DNA of 64,000 nucleotides from Alnus glutinosa (taxonomy: Eukaryota > Streptophyta > Magnoliopsida > Fagales > Betulaceae): NCBI RefSeq assembly GCF_958979055.1, contig NC_084891.1, positions 27,501,001 through 27,565,000 on the forward strand. The letters run 5' to 3'. The notes below the pieces were generated by a model that did no database searches, was not told the origin of the DNA, and was given only the letters and a program-made list of their open reading frames with translations. The translations under genes were made by a program, and so were the position numbers. Shown here piece by piece: positions 11,301 to 23,600 of this stretch. How positions within the stretch are numbered: the first letter of the stretch is position 1; the number at the start of each line of letters is the position of its first letter.

Positions 11301-14300
11301 ACGATTTTTTATTTGTCGCATGTGTCTCATTGACACGCCATGGTCTATCTCAACTTCAAATGGTTTTTCCTCAAACGCTACAAATCTAGAATATTAAGAT
11401 GACAAAGGAGATGGTTTTTGTTTTTGGAGCTAAGGTCCCTTTTTTTTTTTTTTTTTTTTCTAATGGATGATTTGGCACTTAATGATATGACATTGATATC
11501 AGGTGTTGATGCGAATACTATCATGTCAATTGAGACACAAGTGACATATGACAAACCATTCATTTTGACAGAAAAGTGATAGAGGAACCTATTTAAAATC
11601 TGAGCAAAACCTAAGGACCATATTCTTGAAATTAGAAACCCAATGACTAAATTCAAATCAGATAAAAACCTAGGGGTTGAATATGATTTTCGGCTAATTA
11701 GAATTCATGTAATGTTGAAATTTCAATTGATTGACACGGGTGTAATGAAGGCAATTAAGTTTTGAAGATTATCTCTTTTGCTTTGTCTACAAATATTTTA
11801 CTTTGTCTCCATGTATTTTTTTTTTTGGGTCTCCAAGTTTCAAGGTTATTTTTGTATTTTATATATTTTTATTTTTCTCCAAGTATTTTGCTTGGAAAGC
11901 ACTCCAAACTTAGCCTATATAAAGGCATATGGTTTGTGTTATTTTTCATGGTAGTTTTAAAAAGGGTTTTCTTCTTGTGAGTGTTCTGTATCTCTAGGCA
12001 AATTTTCTATTGAGTGGTGAGTGACAAGCATGTTCTTTGCTCTGCATCCCGTAAAAATGTGATGATGTAATGAACATCTTATTTTCTGTGTATTTTCTGA
12101 GATAAGGGTAGGTTGATTCGAGCCCAACCTAAGCTCCAAAAGAAAGAAAACAAAACAAAACAACAAATTCATCCAAGTAATTTCCGTACTGAATACAGAG
12201 GACTACTTTGGCTTATAAAGCCTTGCACCAAGAGCTAACTACCTAACTTCTAAACTAACTCTGCAACTGAATACAAACTACTGTCTTCAGTCCATGTGCA
12301 TGCTTAGTTTCTGCCTTCTAGTATCTTCTCCTTTTTGTATTGATTGCTCTTCCTTAGTGACCATTACAATTATATCCATTACATTACCCCCTCCTTCAAA
12401 GCACCTTGTCCTCAAGGTGCGGGTTAACAAGAAAAAATAATACCTTGCTCCTCATCTGTAGCCAAAGCGTTATCAAACAGCTACCCAAAAGACCCAAAAG
12501 ATCAAAAAGACATTCAACCATTCACCATTCACCATTCAACCCATTCACCCTAAATGATCTTTCCAGATTCAAGACATTCTCAACCCTTTTTTACAACCAT
12601 GTGCCACCGATTCAGCTGTTGAAACCGCACCCAATTCTCGGTGCCCCACGGCGGTCGCCACCATGAAGATTTCCAACGCCATCTATGTTTCCACATAAGA
12701 AAAATCACACAATTTTCAGTCACGGATTGAAACACAAAGGAGCTCAAAACAAAAATATTATGCCGCATCTTCAATGGCTGGATTAAAGGAGGAATTAATG
12801 TCGGCAAATGATTCGTGATTCCTGGATCAAAACTCCATTTGCCACACCAAAGGAAGAAAATACCATCCTCCAAATTTCTTTCTAGCTTTTTAACAAATAC
12901 ATTCTCTGCATCACAATACAGCTCCTCCCTGACTACAAAAAAATTTCCGACATCTTGCTCCAACATATCTTCAATCTTGATTTCTTGATTTTGTGCATTG
13001 TCGACACCCAATGAGCTCCAGATCTGAATCGGCTCCTTCTGCTTTGTCTCCACCATCAGAGGCCACTCTTCCATTACCCTAATCACTGTGGACAGATCTG
13101 TAATGGATTCTTCTACATCATCTTGTAGAACACCTTTCGGTTTGAGATCTAAGAGACTCCGATCCGGTTCTACCCTTTTGATTTGCTCATGCAGTGCTTC
13201 TTCGTTCTCGAATTCATGCACAAGTTCTTGCATTGAATTGGGACCAAAACGCAATTGAATAACCTGTTCAAGGGCTTCCCAAGAATCGAGCAACCCCAAA
13301 GCCGATGCATTTCAAAACCCAACTAATGCATCACCCTCCATATAAAACGAAGCCATGGGAATCTTATATTCGGTGGGAACATTGCTAAAATCAAAAAAAT
13401 TGTTTGACTTTAAACAACCAACTTGAAATATTTTTCCCGTCAAAATGGGGAAACTCCAGCTTAAGGTTTCTGACCTGAATATCCGAACCATTACCAAAAC
13501 GAGTCTTTGAAAAACCGAAGGATGATTCTCCCATCTCCCGGCTATGCCGACCCTCCAGAGGACCCTGTTGCACAAATGCCAGCGTTTCCATTCCAGGAAC
13601 CGAGTTCCATGCCAACATCACCTCCAAGAGTTGATCCATCTTCGACGATAAATCCTTGATGTCCACTGCGTGTTGATTAATCTGATTCTGCATTTGCGTT
13701 TGTTGACTTTGCATTTGGGCTTGCTGGCTTTGAGAAATCTCCCACATCCCCTTCGCGCTTTCCATTTGCTGCTGCAACTCACGTACTCTTGTACCTTCCG
13801 CCATGGATTGTACCGCTCTGATACCACTTGTAATGAACATCTTATTTTCTATGTATTTTCTGAGATAAGGGTAGGTTGATTCGAGCCCAAACTAAGCTCC
13901 AAAAGAAAGAAAACAAAACAAAACAACAAATTGATCCAAGTAATTTCCGTACTGAATACAGAGGACTACTTTGGCTTATAAAGCCTTGCACCAAGAGCTA
14001 ACTACCTAACTTCTAAACTAACTTTGCAACTGAATACAAACTACTGTCTTCAGTCCACGTGCATGCTTAGTTTCTGCCTTCTAGTATCTTCTCCTTTTTG
14101 TATTGATTGCTCTTCCTTAGTGACCATTACAATTATATCCATTACAGATGATCACTACAACTCTATATCCCTTAGGTGAATTTCCTTTGGATGGTGAATT
14201 TTTAACTATCCTTTTGTTCATTCTTCATTTAATTGTTTGTTGTTCTTGAATTTTGATCTTAGAATTATAATCTTGAATTTGTTTGAGATTTTTGGGATTA

Positions 14301-17297
14301 TTTGATAGTATATTGAGAGTGAGGCTACATTATTATTCTCGAGGTTTGGATAGTTGGTATTGTTATTCTAGTTTGCTCGTTGTTTTGCTTTTCTTTGTAT
14401 TTTCAGGCATCAGATTTTATTATTTCATATTATGAAGTGCAAAAAAGTGTTAGAGAAAAATACACATAGCATCCTCAAATTGATACCTCATTGTCACTTA
14501 GGCCACAAAACTTTAAAACATGACACTTGACCCCCTCCAACTACCACTTTGTTACAAGTTACACCCTCCCTTAGCATCTGGCGATAAAATGGACCGAAAA
14601 TGCCATACCTGATGCACACGTGACTCTTTTTACTTAAACTGCCTAAATTACTTGAACAGTCATTCCCACGAGGCAGTGGGGGTGGTTTGGTCACCCCTTT
14701 ACTAATTTGGGGTGGTTTAGCAACACTTTCAGGTTTTTTTTTTTTTTTTTTTTTTAATTAATTATAAATTTTAGGGATAATTTAGACGTTTTTAGTAAAA
14801 AATTAGCACGTAGTATTTTCAGTCTATTTTGACGCCATATGCTAATATAGGGTTTAATGTACCATGAAGTGGTAGTTTGAAGGGGTCAAGTGTCAATTTT
14901 TAAAATTTAGTGGTCTAAATGATAATGGGGTGTCAGTTTAGAGGGGCTATGTAAATTCTCCTCAAAATGTTCAATTTTATATACAACTACATTTATTTTG
15001 ATATCTATATACAAGTGCTTTAATTTGCATTAGCACTTTACCCCCCTTACGCTCATTCCTGGCTTTGCCCTTAGGCTCTAGAATACTTGAGTACTTAATT
15101 ACATTGGTTTGATGTGAAAATAAAGATGCTGTTAAAAAATGCAGCCTCACATGCTTGAAAACACGTTGTAATGGCAATTCTTGTTAGTTATCATGATTGC
15201 TTTGTTCTCTTTTCTCCCTCTAGTTTAGTGTTTTTTCATGTATACTTTGAAGCTGTTTGGTAAGTTGTGGAAAATGGAATGTTTTATTTGAATAGTAGTA
15301 ATAAATGATTGATGTGATATAAAATTTGAGAATGTTTTATAGAAAAGTGAAAAAGTTTTGTTTTGTAGTAAGTTTTTTTATTTGAATAGTAATAAAAAAT
15401 TATTGATGTGATGTAAAAAGTGTAAAAAAGTTGGAATGTTTTTTATTTGATTTTTTTGGGAGAAGTGAAATGGGAATTGAAATTGTTTGGATTGGTTACT
15501 AAACAAGCTCTTTATGTGTTCTTGGGGGCGCTTTATGCTTTTAACGATATCCCTATTACTTATATAAAAAAAAAAAATGGCAATTCTTGTTGGTTGTTAA
15601 GTATTGCTATAATTTTGATACAATAGTTGCAGCTTTGGTGGGCCTTTTTTTGCTTGATGTTGCTATGTTGACTGGAAAATTATCCATGCGATATGTACTT
15701 TTACATCTCCCCTTCATCATGAGATGGATTGTGAGTTTTTATTAGTGCTGCATTAACCACATGTTTCCTCACACGTTGGAATCTTTTCCTAGGGATAAGT
15801 TCCACAAGCTCTCCCCCTTCCCCCATTAAAAAAGAAATGCACATAACAGGTTTCACAATATCATCTGGGGGATTTTTGTAAGATTCATTTTCCTTATAAA
15901 GAAATAAAGCCTTGGGGAATAAATAGTCACAAAGTAATCGTGAACCCCCCCCACCACCACACACACACACAAAAAAAAAAATTCCTTAAGATATATATTT
16001 TTTTTGGGGGAGCAAATAACATTCAAGAAGATCAAAGTACAACCAGTGTAACACCCCTATTACAACATCAGACCAGCAAGAAACAATGCCAGTAGAAAAC
16101 AATAAAATTGGAAATAGATCAAAAGCCTGGTCCATTCTAGCAGTTTGAAAGTAGTAGCCGATTGGAGAAGGATCCTGGTTCGACTGCTGGAGAGTAGCTA
16201 GTGCAGGAGTGAGCAAGATGAACTTGTTCACCGCAATGAATCCGGCCAAACTGAGACTAGTTGATCTTGATTCATAGTGAAGGGAGGCTGCCATTGTTGA
16301 GTCATCACAAATGGAATGTGCTTTTATGCAGTGTAGATATGGACGCTGCTTGTTATGGCCTCTCAAATCAAAATCCAAAGCAACTGAAAAGGAAAAGAGA
16401 AGAAAAAAAGAAAAGAAAAAAAGAAAGACTAAAACTCACTTTATTTTCCGCGATCCAAAGAGAGCAGTGATTTACCAAAGACCCTTGGTGGTGGTAGAGG
16501 AGGGGAGGAGGGCGGCAAGACATTAAAGGGGGCTAGATTTGGAGAAGAGCAAGCAAGATCTGAGGGAAGAGAGGGTGGGAGTGGCGGCATAGGGAGATTT
16601 TTTTTTTTGTGGGGGGGGGGGGGGGGGGGCTGGGAGAAGGGAGAGGAGGATGAGGATTAAAAGAGGAAAAGGGAAAGGAGGTAGCGGTGCTTCACCAAGA
16701 GCACCACTTCCTAAGGAGCCGGCAGGAGGTTTGAAATTCGAACTAGAGAGAGAGTAATAGTTACGTTGTGCTACCACTTCTGAGGGGTAGTGTCCCCTTC
16801 AGATTTGCAGTTATCTACATTATACCTTGTCAGTTAGCATGTAAATATGCGTCTCAAACATGTTGCATTTATTGATATTTACTCTTAATTTCCATCTCTC
16901 ATCATGAGGAACTTAATGATGTGGCTTAATATCATCTTTTCATTATTATATTAAGTTGTTCCTGATGGTATGGCTGCATTTGGGCTACTCTATATTCATC
17001 TGTTTTGTCTATTGATGTGCAGCTTTAAATGAGGCCTTGACTGCAGAAGTCCAGCATTTGAGGCTCACTGCGGCAGAGTGCAGTGGGGAGGGGTACCTCG
17101 CGGACTGCATGGCTCAGCAGCTTTCTATTAATCAACAGATGTTCCAGATGCAGCATCCCCACCAGCCCACGCAGCTTTATCATTTGCTGCAGCAGCAACA
17201 GCATCTATTGCAACAGCAGGCACAACTGCAGCCACAGCAGCCTCTTCACAACGAACTGCGGAATGGTGACGCTGCTAAGCAAGAGGAGAACCAATAG
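8355..17297 (+). CDS. Group I bZIP transcription factor (bZIP29/bZIP30 type), four exons
   Basis: Exons 8355-9604, 9698-9830, 9962-10046 and 17023-17297 join to 1743 nt (580 aa) with GT-AG borders throughout. The long N-terminus is Pro/Ser-rich ([15 protein letters not shown]) and carries two conserved basic-Ser sites, GHRRSNSDS (about residue 171) and HYRSVSMDS (about 335). Sites of this kind bind 14-3-3 proteins and control nuclear entry in the VIP1/RSG/bZIP29 group. The basic region (about 412-432) has NRQSAARSK with the group I lysine. A perfect heptad zipper follows: L439, L446, L453, L460, L467, L474, M481. The C-terminus is Gln-rich (about 500-570). Group members act in cell-wall, cell-cycle and osmosensory responses as dimers in the nucleus. 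The third intron, 10047-17022, is about 7 kb and transposon-filled. bZIP29 versus bZIP30 orthology is not resolved. Confidence 0.96.
11162..11694. mobile_element. MITE with ~170-bp inverted repeats, 8-bp TSD TAATTAGA
   Basis: TAATTAGA flanks it on both sides (11154-11161 and 11695-11702). The ends (AGGGAAAAATCATATTTAAC and the complement GCCGAAAATCATATTCAAC) begin inverted repeats that stay alignable for about 170 bp, for example TTTGAATTTAGTCATTGGGT in both arms. An 8-bp duplication suggests hAT-type mobilisation. No ORF of its own. It sits in bZIP intron 3. Confidence 0.8.
12066..12383 (-). repeat. 3' LTR of the gag-only element
   Basis: In element orientation this is the downstream LTR. 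It starts TGTAATG and ends CATTACA on the plus strand, and is preceded (element sense) by a polypurine tract at about 12386-12400. Confidence 0.92.
12580..13804 (-). pseudogene. Decayed Ty3-type gag-like ORF of the LTR element
   Basis: The ATG at 13804 opens a coiled-coil, Gln-rich N-terminus, followed by the plant retrotransposon gag signature [21 protein letters not shown]. The frame then shifts near 13390 and meets an in-frame stop near 13312. The gag frame continues to about 12580 ([20 protein letters not shown] is recognisable). The product would not be full length. No pol follows. Confidence 0.85.
13829..14146 (-). repeat. 5' LTR of the gag-only element
   Basis: This is the upstream LTR in element orientation, the same 318 bp in length as its partner, with about 1.6 percent difference. 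The primer binding site begins two bases inside it. Confidence 0.92.
14453..14960. mobile_element. MITE with ~140-bp inverted repeats
   Basis: The left arm (AGAGAAAAATACACATAGC, then TTGATACC, TGACACTTGACCCCCTCC, ACTACCACTT) is mirrored by the right arm (ACTTCATGG..., GTGTCAATTTTT, GGGGCTATGTAAATTCTC in reverse). No TSD is clear and no ORF belongs to it. It is also in bZIP intron 3. Confidence 0.7.
15986..16480 (-). mobile_element. LINE-type retroposon 3' fragment
   Basis: The minus strand ends in an A-rich tail (T run near 15999-16010) after the phrase TGGTTGTACTTTGATCTTCT, which resembles plant LINE 3' ends. An apparent 130-codon minus frame here (16378-15986) has no family features and reads as retroposon tail. 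It lies in bZIP intron 3. Confidence 0.5.
16611..16629 (+). repeat. Homopolymer G tract (19 G)
   Basis: An uninterrupted run of 19 G directly after a T run, within bZIP intron 3, transcribed as G in the pre-mRNA. Such tracts form G-quadruplexes but are also prone to sequencing and assembly length error. Confidence 0.85.
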
Positions 17298-17740
17298 GTT
17301 GGCCAACCCAACTGCTAGCTTCGATACAAACTGCATGGTGTGTTAACTTCTTCTGCAAGATGGGTAGTGTGCAATCGTATATAAGCTTCTTTAAATCTTC
17401 CAGTATATGATTATTGTTTAGTTTATTAAACTTAGTCATTTTTTAATTGGATTGGTTGTGTTGGGATGTAATTAGAACTTGAGCTAAACTCTTTTGTTTA
17501 GTTCTTTCTTTGGGGCTACAGCCAAGAAGAGTTCTTTCTGACATGAACAATCTTAAGTTTTGGCTTCATGTTGATACTCTTTATTTCCTTGTCTAGGCCA
17601 TGATATAGCCGCTCGTTTAGTTTGTTATCCATAGATGATATTGCTCCAGAATTATGCTCACTGCAGAAAATTTGCCCATGCCACGTCAGCATAGTGATTG
17701 TCATGTGAAGAACATTTCTAATAAAAACTTGCAGGACTAC
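17298..17740 (+). terminator. 3' UTR and polyadenylation region of the bZIP gene
   Basis: Follows the TAG stop. A good AATAAA lies at 17720-17725; an earlier TTTATTAAAC stretch near 17420 is a weaker alternative. No further coding frame. Confidence 0.6.
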
Positions 17741-19752
17741 CCAATATCTCTGATTTTCGGTAGAGTAATGTTTGAGATATGATACGTTTACAACCTTTAT
17801 ACAAATACAATGGTTAGTTTCAAAAAAGGTTAGACATGAGTTGCAAACGTATTATGTCTCCCAATGTTATACTTTAGAGATATGATGTGTGTACACCCAA
17901 CAAGTTTTATGAATTTTATTTTTTTTTTTCAAAAAAAAAAAGAAAAAAAGAAAAAAGAGACTATGGGTGTAAAAAGATCATAACCCTATACTTTATACAC
18001 AGTCACACTATGCTGCCAATATGACATGGGCTAGTAGCTCTTGATTTTTTTTAAAAAAATATTAGGCCATGCCACATTAGCGTAGTGTGAAGAATAATAT
18101 TACTTCCTGACATGGTTTTAGTATGGTGCATGGTTTAGTGGTCCATTGAGAGCCGACAATGAACCGGGTTTGGGCCAGGCTACCTGACCTTAGGCTTCGG
18201 CCTCAAGTGATGGGTTGGCCACAGGCCATTCCCATCGCACTTTGGGCCTAAACTAAGGACGTACTTTGCAAACACTAATCCAGTTGTAAGGAAGAGGGAC
18301 TCGGATCCCACCAAAAAAAAATTCTTTCTGAAATATCATATATTCACAAATGACCGAATAAAATACAACTCGGTAAGAAAATAAAAAAGAAACATGCACT
18401 TGGTATGGGATTCGAATCCTCGGAGAATAGTCGATTCACGGCTTAGATCTCTTTAAATTTAAGCCTAAAAATAAGACATGTGGACAAACACATCTCTTTT
18501 TTCTTTTCTTTTTTCCTTTCTTCACTTTTCTTAAAACCTAGAAGCTTCTTCTCCTCTCTACTTGCTTTCTACTTCAAATCAGCAACTATTGTAACTCCAA
18601 AGAAAAAAAATGTTAGGAAATCTTTAATCTCTCTCTTCCCTGAAACCGGTCGGCCTTTCTTCCAATAGGTAGTAACCAGACATTACGGTGTATAGAGCAA
18701 CGGTTGAGCTAGCACGAATAGTGAAATAAGGGAATCAGAGACAGGAAAACCAGAGGCGCCGTCTCTCTCTCTCTCTCTCTTTGGGGTTAGTACAAGTTTG
18801 TCCAGATCCGACAATAGAGTACAATCTTGCTTCCAACTTCAAAAAAAAATTACCAAAATGGAGGCAAATGAAGGTACTGGACCTAGTGGCTTGGCTTTGA
18901 AACCTCCCATACTGGCTTTCTGAAGAGATGGATATTTTTCTGTTTTGGGTCTTTGGATCAATTGAAGCACTTGATAGTGGAGCAAATGGTATATAGAGCC
19001 TAATATGCCATATCTTATATCACTGTGTTTGTCAAATTTTTTTTTCAGAGAGATAGAGAGCGGAGAAGAAGCTTCTGATTTTTACATTTTAAGAAGAGAA
19101 AAAAGTATAGGGAGAAAAAGAGAGAAGTCCTCGTGACTTACTACTCTCCACTTCTAATGAACTAGAGAGGATACGGATCACTTGGTATGAGGCTCGTAGC
19201 CACGTACCACACACCGATCAGTTAGAAAAATGCTATACATTCTTTAAAATGACTTTTTAAAATCACCATTGAATTTAAATACTAAATTTTCTAAATTTTT
19301 TTCAAAAATTTGGTTCCCAACTAGAATGTCAACATTCCATGTGATCTATTGTTTTAATAAATAGAGGCATAAAGGTGATAGGATAGTGACACATTACTTA
19401 GGAACTAAGTTTTTGAAAAACTAAACATTTCTCCAGTTTAATAGTCTCAGGTGAAAAAAAAAATATATACATTTCAAGCCCAATTGGAAGAAAATTTATC
19501 CATAAAATATGATAGAAGCTGCAACTAACATTATCTCATTTTACTGAGAAGTCCAAAATGAAATGTTAATACAGGAGAACTGTTTTTCTATCAATTAAAC
19601 AAGCAGATTTTAGCGGGGCTGAAGAATTAAAAAAGGAAAAGAAAGAATTTAAAACAATTAAAAGAAATGCAAATAAAGTAGCCAATTGATCATAACGTAT
19701 AACTCTCTATGAAGAGAAACAAAATTTCCAGCTTGAACAGGGAATGTGAAAC
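17741..19752. other. Intergenic region between convergent genes
   Basis: No gene is recognised. It holds poly-A/T tracts, a (TC)n run at about 18763-18781 and short degenerate repeat fragments. The part next to 19752 should contain the minus-strand 3' UTR of the RCC2-like gene. Confidence 0.6.
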
Positions 19753-20591
19753 TTATGATGACTTCCGGGGCCTTCCTCTTTTACCAGTTTTCCCTTCGGA
19801 AGGCCGTGAGCTTTTATTTGCTGAAGGAGGGCGACCGCGCCCACGGGCGGATTTATTAGCACCCTTACCTTGACCTCTACCAGAATTCCCACCTCGCCTT
19901 TTCTCCTCCGCCTGCCCATTGACCTGTTCTTCACCATTTTCACTGTCATCATCACTGTCCTCTTCCTCTGAGTCAGAGGAATCTTTCGACTTCTTCCTCT
20001 TGGAGTTATTAGAAGCTTTAGCAGCACCCTTTTTAGGAGTTTGCTTGGCAACAGGAGCTTCAATTTCAGGTTCCACACTTCCTGCAAAAAGATTAGTTTT
20101 GATTCAGTGCCCACTATGGACCCCCATAACTTCAATACTATGTTGAGACCTAGTTTACTAGATGGATCATGGATCTGCAGTCTTTTGACAGCCAAGTTTC
20201 GGTCAACTCTTCCATGCCTGGCCCCAGGAGCCCAGGCAGAAATTTGGCCCTTATAAAACCACAAATAACATTACCCACCTCATCAAAAGTTCTCAGTGAG
20301 CACACGGAAACTGATCCTCTCCAATTCATTTCCAGTCCTTGTAATAGTAAAGACAAAATTGTCCTTTCACATTTCTCTGGACAGTTTTGTCCTTACTTTT
20401 TTACAAGGACTGGATACTCTCCCATTCATTTGAACTGGAGAGAATCCAAATACAGCACAAATATTACTTCTGCCCAAAGCATCCAACTAACAAGAATTCT
20501 TCCAACAATATGCAGACCAACTATTTACATTACACCCTTTAACATCAGTATACCTTCACCAGAAGTTTTGCCATCATATACATCAAGCTGG

Positions 20592-20623
<32 letters not shown>

Positions 20624-23600
20624 TCCAAAGTTAATAACTGCATTACCTGTATCATTGAAAGAATGTAATAAAAAGCAGCAGCTAACACAAGATATATAGA
20701 AGTAGATCAATCCCATAACCAAAGAAAAGAAAATGAGGAATGCTATTTAGTAGACTCCTATTCAACTTCCACTCAACTGGGATGATGTGGCAATAAAAAT
20801 CAACCCTCGATTTTTTTTATTTTTTATTTTACAAGTGTTGATTCAAGGACTAATTTACACTACCATACCATCAAGTTGTATGACATAACAATTTACTAAA
20901 TAACATTACTCAAAGAAAAATGTTGCTTGGCATTATACTTTGCTAAAGGAACTAAGGAGCAGCTAGCTGCCACTACAAGTGGATTCCGAAATAAACATTA
21001 TGTGAATATACAGAGGACAGAATTTTTAGAAAATTTTCTTCAAGCTCTATTTTTCACCAACACAAATACCATATCAGAATCATCATACTCCCAAAACATT
21101 ATCAGTAAGGACAAAGGGAAAACGCAAGTCACATATGCACTATCACCCCCAAAATGACTAATCAATTTGGAACTTCCCTATAATCACTTATAAAGCACAG
21201 TTTCACCTAGTAAGTAAACAATATGAGACTTAGCACCTATGAATATCTTTATAAGCACTCACTTTATGTGCTACTCATTTTTTAATATGAGACCAGGGTG
21301 TTACAATCTCCCCCCTTCAACCCCAAACGTCTCAATCAGGGCTACGTCATGCAGTGCTCCAATACTACATGGCGTTATTAGCAAGCTCCAATATCGTTTG
21401 TAACAACATATGGAAATCACTAGTCACATATGTGATACAACCTCAAAATAACTACTCAATTTTGAACTTTCTTAAAATTATTTATAAAGTTCAGTTTCAC
21501 TCACATATGTGATACAACCTCAAAATAACTACTCAATTTTGAACTTTCTTAAAATTATTTATAAAGTTCAGTTTCACTTAGTAAGTAAGCAATGTTAGAC
21601 TTGGTAACTATTAGTCATTATAAACTACCCACTTAATGCAAGCTACTCATCTTTCAAATACTCCAGGGTGTTATACTATCAGGCACTTATCTACTCCGTA
21701 AATAATTTATGACTCCTAAAACCCAAAAGTCAAACCATATTTCTTCTGGCATCAATGTTCATCAAGTCCCCAGCCTAGAAGCATAATTTAAATGGACTAC
21801 ATTAAAGAACTCAAAACTCACTATGAGATATTGAGGCTGAACTACAGAAGAGTGAACTGGCAATAGTCAACATACAAAATAAGATACAACACCATAAATA
21901 AAAGAGCACTTAAAATTACAATAAGAGGATGTGACGTTTTTGAATAATCACCTGATCAAGTCGGTCACCAACATTTGTTCTATCAACAACCACCATGGAA
22001 TGGCCCAATCCACATGCAACACTACAGGAAAAAATATCCATCATCACATCCTATAGGTGCAATTAATAAAAACAAATAGAACAGTAAAAAAAGATAAACA
22101 CCCACCTGATAACATGCATGCCCTCAAGAATATCTACCTTTTTGGGCATTGCAGAAGATCTAAGCAGAAGAAATAAACACAAGCAAAAGTTAAAGAGACA
22201 AAAAGAAAACCCTTTAAAAGAAACGAAAGGAATTATTGAAAGTGACAAACACATACTTCTGCCCATTAGGACCAAATCCCAGCTCTCCATATTGAGCATG
22301 GCCCCAACTAATGCAGGAGGAATCAGCACCAACAAAATGGTGCATATTACCTGAATCCATGCAACGTAGATTCCAACCACTGTGAAAAAGCAGACAAGGA
22401 AAGTTATCTAAACAATTATGCTGAGTAGCACAAAATAGATAAGAATAGTTCAACCAAAACCTCAAAAAGTTTCCCTTCATAACTTGGAAGAGTATATCTT
22501 TTGAAGACAGCAAAAAGGAAACTATATCACTGTACAAGGCATTGCTTCAAACCGGGAATGAAGCCCAGGAAGGAGGGAAACTTGTAAAGCTGAAGAGAAT
22601 ACAAAATCCAAACAAGTGGGGACACGGACAGCCAGGTTGGAGGCCAATTAAATGTTTCTGGCAGTAGAGGATAATTTTTTTTTAAAAAAAAAAGAAAAAA
22701 AGAAAGAGGGATAGCATTCAGGATTGAGCCAACAACTGGTCTCTGATATGCTTCAACAGCTGGTTAGAAGTGTTTAAGGCATCAACAAGCCAAGGTTCAT
22801 GATATAAAGGCAAACCGATTTTCTAAATGAACTCAAAAATAAAGAAGTGTTTTCAAGTTAGAAAAGAGATGCTACAACGTTCATTCTATTAACAAAGTGC
22901 TCTTGGTTCTGCATCACCGCCTAGTCAATTGTGCATGATTCACACTAAGGTAAAGGGAGTGATTGACTCGACTTGGTCTTTGGATCAAATCTACAAACAA
23001 AAAATAAGTCCAAATCCAAATCCCAAAATTCAAAAGATAACACTTAAGTCTTGGTGGTAAAGCCTCATTGGTATAGTACTACAAGCCTCAGTTTGAAATC
23101 ACTCTTTCTCACTGATGGTGATGGGATAAAGAAGTTACAGCAGCACCTAACCATCCAACTGCAGAGACTAATAGCAAAAGTGTGATGGACAGATCAAGAT
23201 TGAAGAAACCAGAACCAAGATCAATTTGCCATCAAGACTCAATCAAATATAGCAAAATCACTGAGCAAAGAAGGGACAATTAAGAAAGGATGGAAGAATG
23301 AGATTCATTGATGAACACAAGAAGAAAAACAGGTAACAAGCACCAAGATCATCAAGCGCTATAAAAGGGCACAATCTTACCAAGAAAACAAGAGAAGAGA
23401 AGCAAACTAAGCGTAACACTTTTAAGAGAATAATAGATAGGAAAAAACAGCATGAATGGCACGAGAAAATACTTTCTAATGAACCGGGAAAAATAAAAAG
23501 TAACTGCTGGACCTTAAATCCATGAGAGGTTTAGGATACATCCAGTCATCACCAGCGCTTTTTATTTTGCCCCACATATACAGCTGCCCTCCACCTGGAA

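Larger units (their letters stand above)
12066..14146 (-). mobile_element. Gag-only LTR retrotransposon (non-autonomous), complete with TSD GATGA
   Basis: Two 318-bp LTRs (12066-12383 and 13829-14146) begin TGTAATG and end CATTACA and differ at about five positions. A perfect 5-bp target duplication GATGA flanks the element (12061-12065, 14147-14151). On the minus strand the primer site TGGTATCAGAGC (13826-13815) matches the initiator tRNA-Met type, and a purine tract (GAAGGAGGGGG) precedes the 3' LTR. The 1.4-kb interior encodes only a decayed gag-like frame, with no protease, RT or integrase. It would depend on a partner element. It lies antisense within bZIP intron 3. Confidence 0.93.

Noticed and set aside
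12406..12666. 86-codon plus frame
   Set aside because: Antisense shadow of the gag pseudogene.
15986..16378. 130-codon minus frame
   Set aside because: Runs into a LINE-like 3' tail and has no conserved domain; treated as retroposon sequence.
18400..18425. tRNA-like GGTATGGGATTCGAATCC
   Set aside because: Only a T-loop-like string; no acceptor stem or anticodon arm can be formed around it.
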